A stretch of DNA of 23,586 nt from DASZPL01 sp035550315. Its GTDB lineage: Bacteria > Actinomycetota > Actinomycetes > JAFAQI01. The translations under genes and the position numbers were made by a program. The stretch covers positions 1-23,586 of the forward strand of contig DASZPL010000024.1 in NCBI GenBank assembly GCA_035550315.1, in the 5' to 3' direction. Shown here piece after piece: positions 23,285 through 23,586 of the stretch (its first letter is position 1; each line of letters begins with the position of its first letter). The notes beneath the pieces are model-generated. The model did no database searches. It saw nothing but the letters and a program-made list of their open reading frames with translations, and was not told the DNA's origin.

Positions 23285-23586
23285 CAGGCGGAAGTGGCGC
23301 CGGCTCGGGACAGCACGTCGCGGAGCCGGACGCGTCGCCCGGTGCGGAGCACGGCGCGGCGGTACACGACAGCGGCCACCCGCGCCATTCCGATGGTTGC
23401 AGCGACGCTGATCAGCACGGATGCCAGGACCTGCCACCAGGCGACCAGCTTCAACCCGACCAGCACCGGCATCGCGAATGGTGCGGTGAGCGGCAGGTAG
23501 GCGAGCACGTCGAAGAATGTCGACGAGTTCCCGCTGCCGGCGACGGTCAACGCCATCACGTAGCCGAGGATCATCGGCGCGGCGAT
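23284..23586 (-). CDS. ABC-2 type transporter permease, C-terminal part (partial)
   Basis: The frame stays open to the right edge, giving the last 100 residues of a membrane protein. The visible pattern is characteristic of NatB/YhaP-like ABC-2 permeases: an outer loop with LAYLPLTAPFAMPVLVG, a final long hydrophobic segment (WWQVLASVLISVAATIGMA), then a basic cytoplasmic end, VVYRRAVLRTGRRVRLRDVL. Such proteins export ions, lipids or peptides with a separate ATPase, which would lie upstream outside the window. The start is not visible. The stop coincides with the end of the direct-repeat element, 72 bases from the response-regulator start. Read-through from this gene into the two-component genes is possible, since no convincing terminator lies between. 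Confidence 0.8.
   Translation of the reverse strand: MAAPMILGYVMALTVAGSGNSSTFFDVLAYLPLTAPFAMPVLVGLKLVAWWQVLASVLISVAATIGMARVAAVVYRRAVLRTGRRVRLRDVLSRAGATSA

Overview
The window is very GC-rich DNA with almost no non-coding space. Many genes start with GTG, and 4-base stop/start overlaps (ATGA or GTGA) are frequent. Together with an ECF42-type sigma factor, actinobacterial-style SDR/ALDH/acyl-CoA genes and OmpR-type regulators, this points to a chromosomal segment of an actinomycete (Actinomycetota). I cannot name the genus. I saw no rRNA, tRNA, CRISPR array, insertion sequence or phage gene, and no gene-free stretch longer than about 150 bases.

Region 1 (1-7116, minus strand) is one tightly packed unit. 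It reads, in transcription order: a TetR-family regulator, a LivK-type substrate-binding lipoprotein, three unrecognised exported or membrane proteins (432, 112 and 170 aa), a fused LivH-LivM permease, LivG, and LivF (cut by the window edge). Every junction overlaps, by 4 bases in six cases and 11 bases in one. The three unknown proteins sit inside a transporter operon that normally has only binding protein, permeases and ATPases, so they look like dedicated accessory parts of this importer.

Region 2 (7196-16654, plus strand) diverges from region 1 across a 79-base gap that holds a near-palindromic operator-like site. It is a nine-gene catabolic unit: SDR, enoyl-CoA hydratase, DUF35 Zn-ribbon/OB-fold protein, thiolase-fold protein, AMP-forming acyl-CoA ligase, acyl-CoA dehydrogenase, second SDR, aldehyde dehydrogenase and beta-lactamase-fold hydrolase. 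Ester or lactone opening, alcohol and aldehyde oxidation, CoA activation, dehydrogenation, hydration and C-C cleavage form a plausible pathway for an unidentified substrate, presumably the one the divergent importer takes up. The thiolase-fold protein has Ser where thiolases have their nucleophilic Cys and sits next to a DUF35 partner, suggesting a retro-aldolase rather than a thiolase.

Region 3 (16651-20409) holds a small membrane protein, a DGPF/YCII protein with an ECF42 sigma factor behind a good match to the ECF42 promoter, an amidohydrolase and a DUF167 protein.

Region 4 (20414-23586) holds a D,D-carboxypeptidase gene convergent with a response regulator/histidine kinase pair. The same 11-base-period direct repeat (ATAAGCCCGG twice) lies in front of both the carboxypeptidase gene and the regulator gene, and nowhere else that I saw. 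This suggests a local, self-regulated cell-wall response circuit. The right edge carries the C-terminal end of an ABC-2-type permease.
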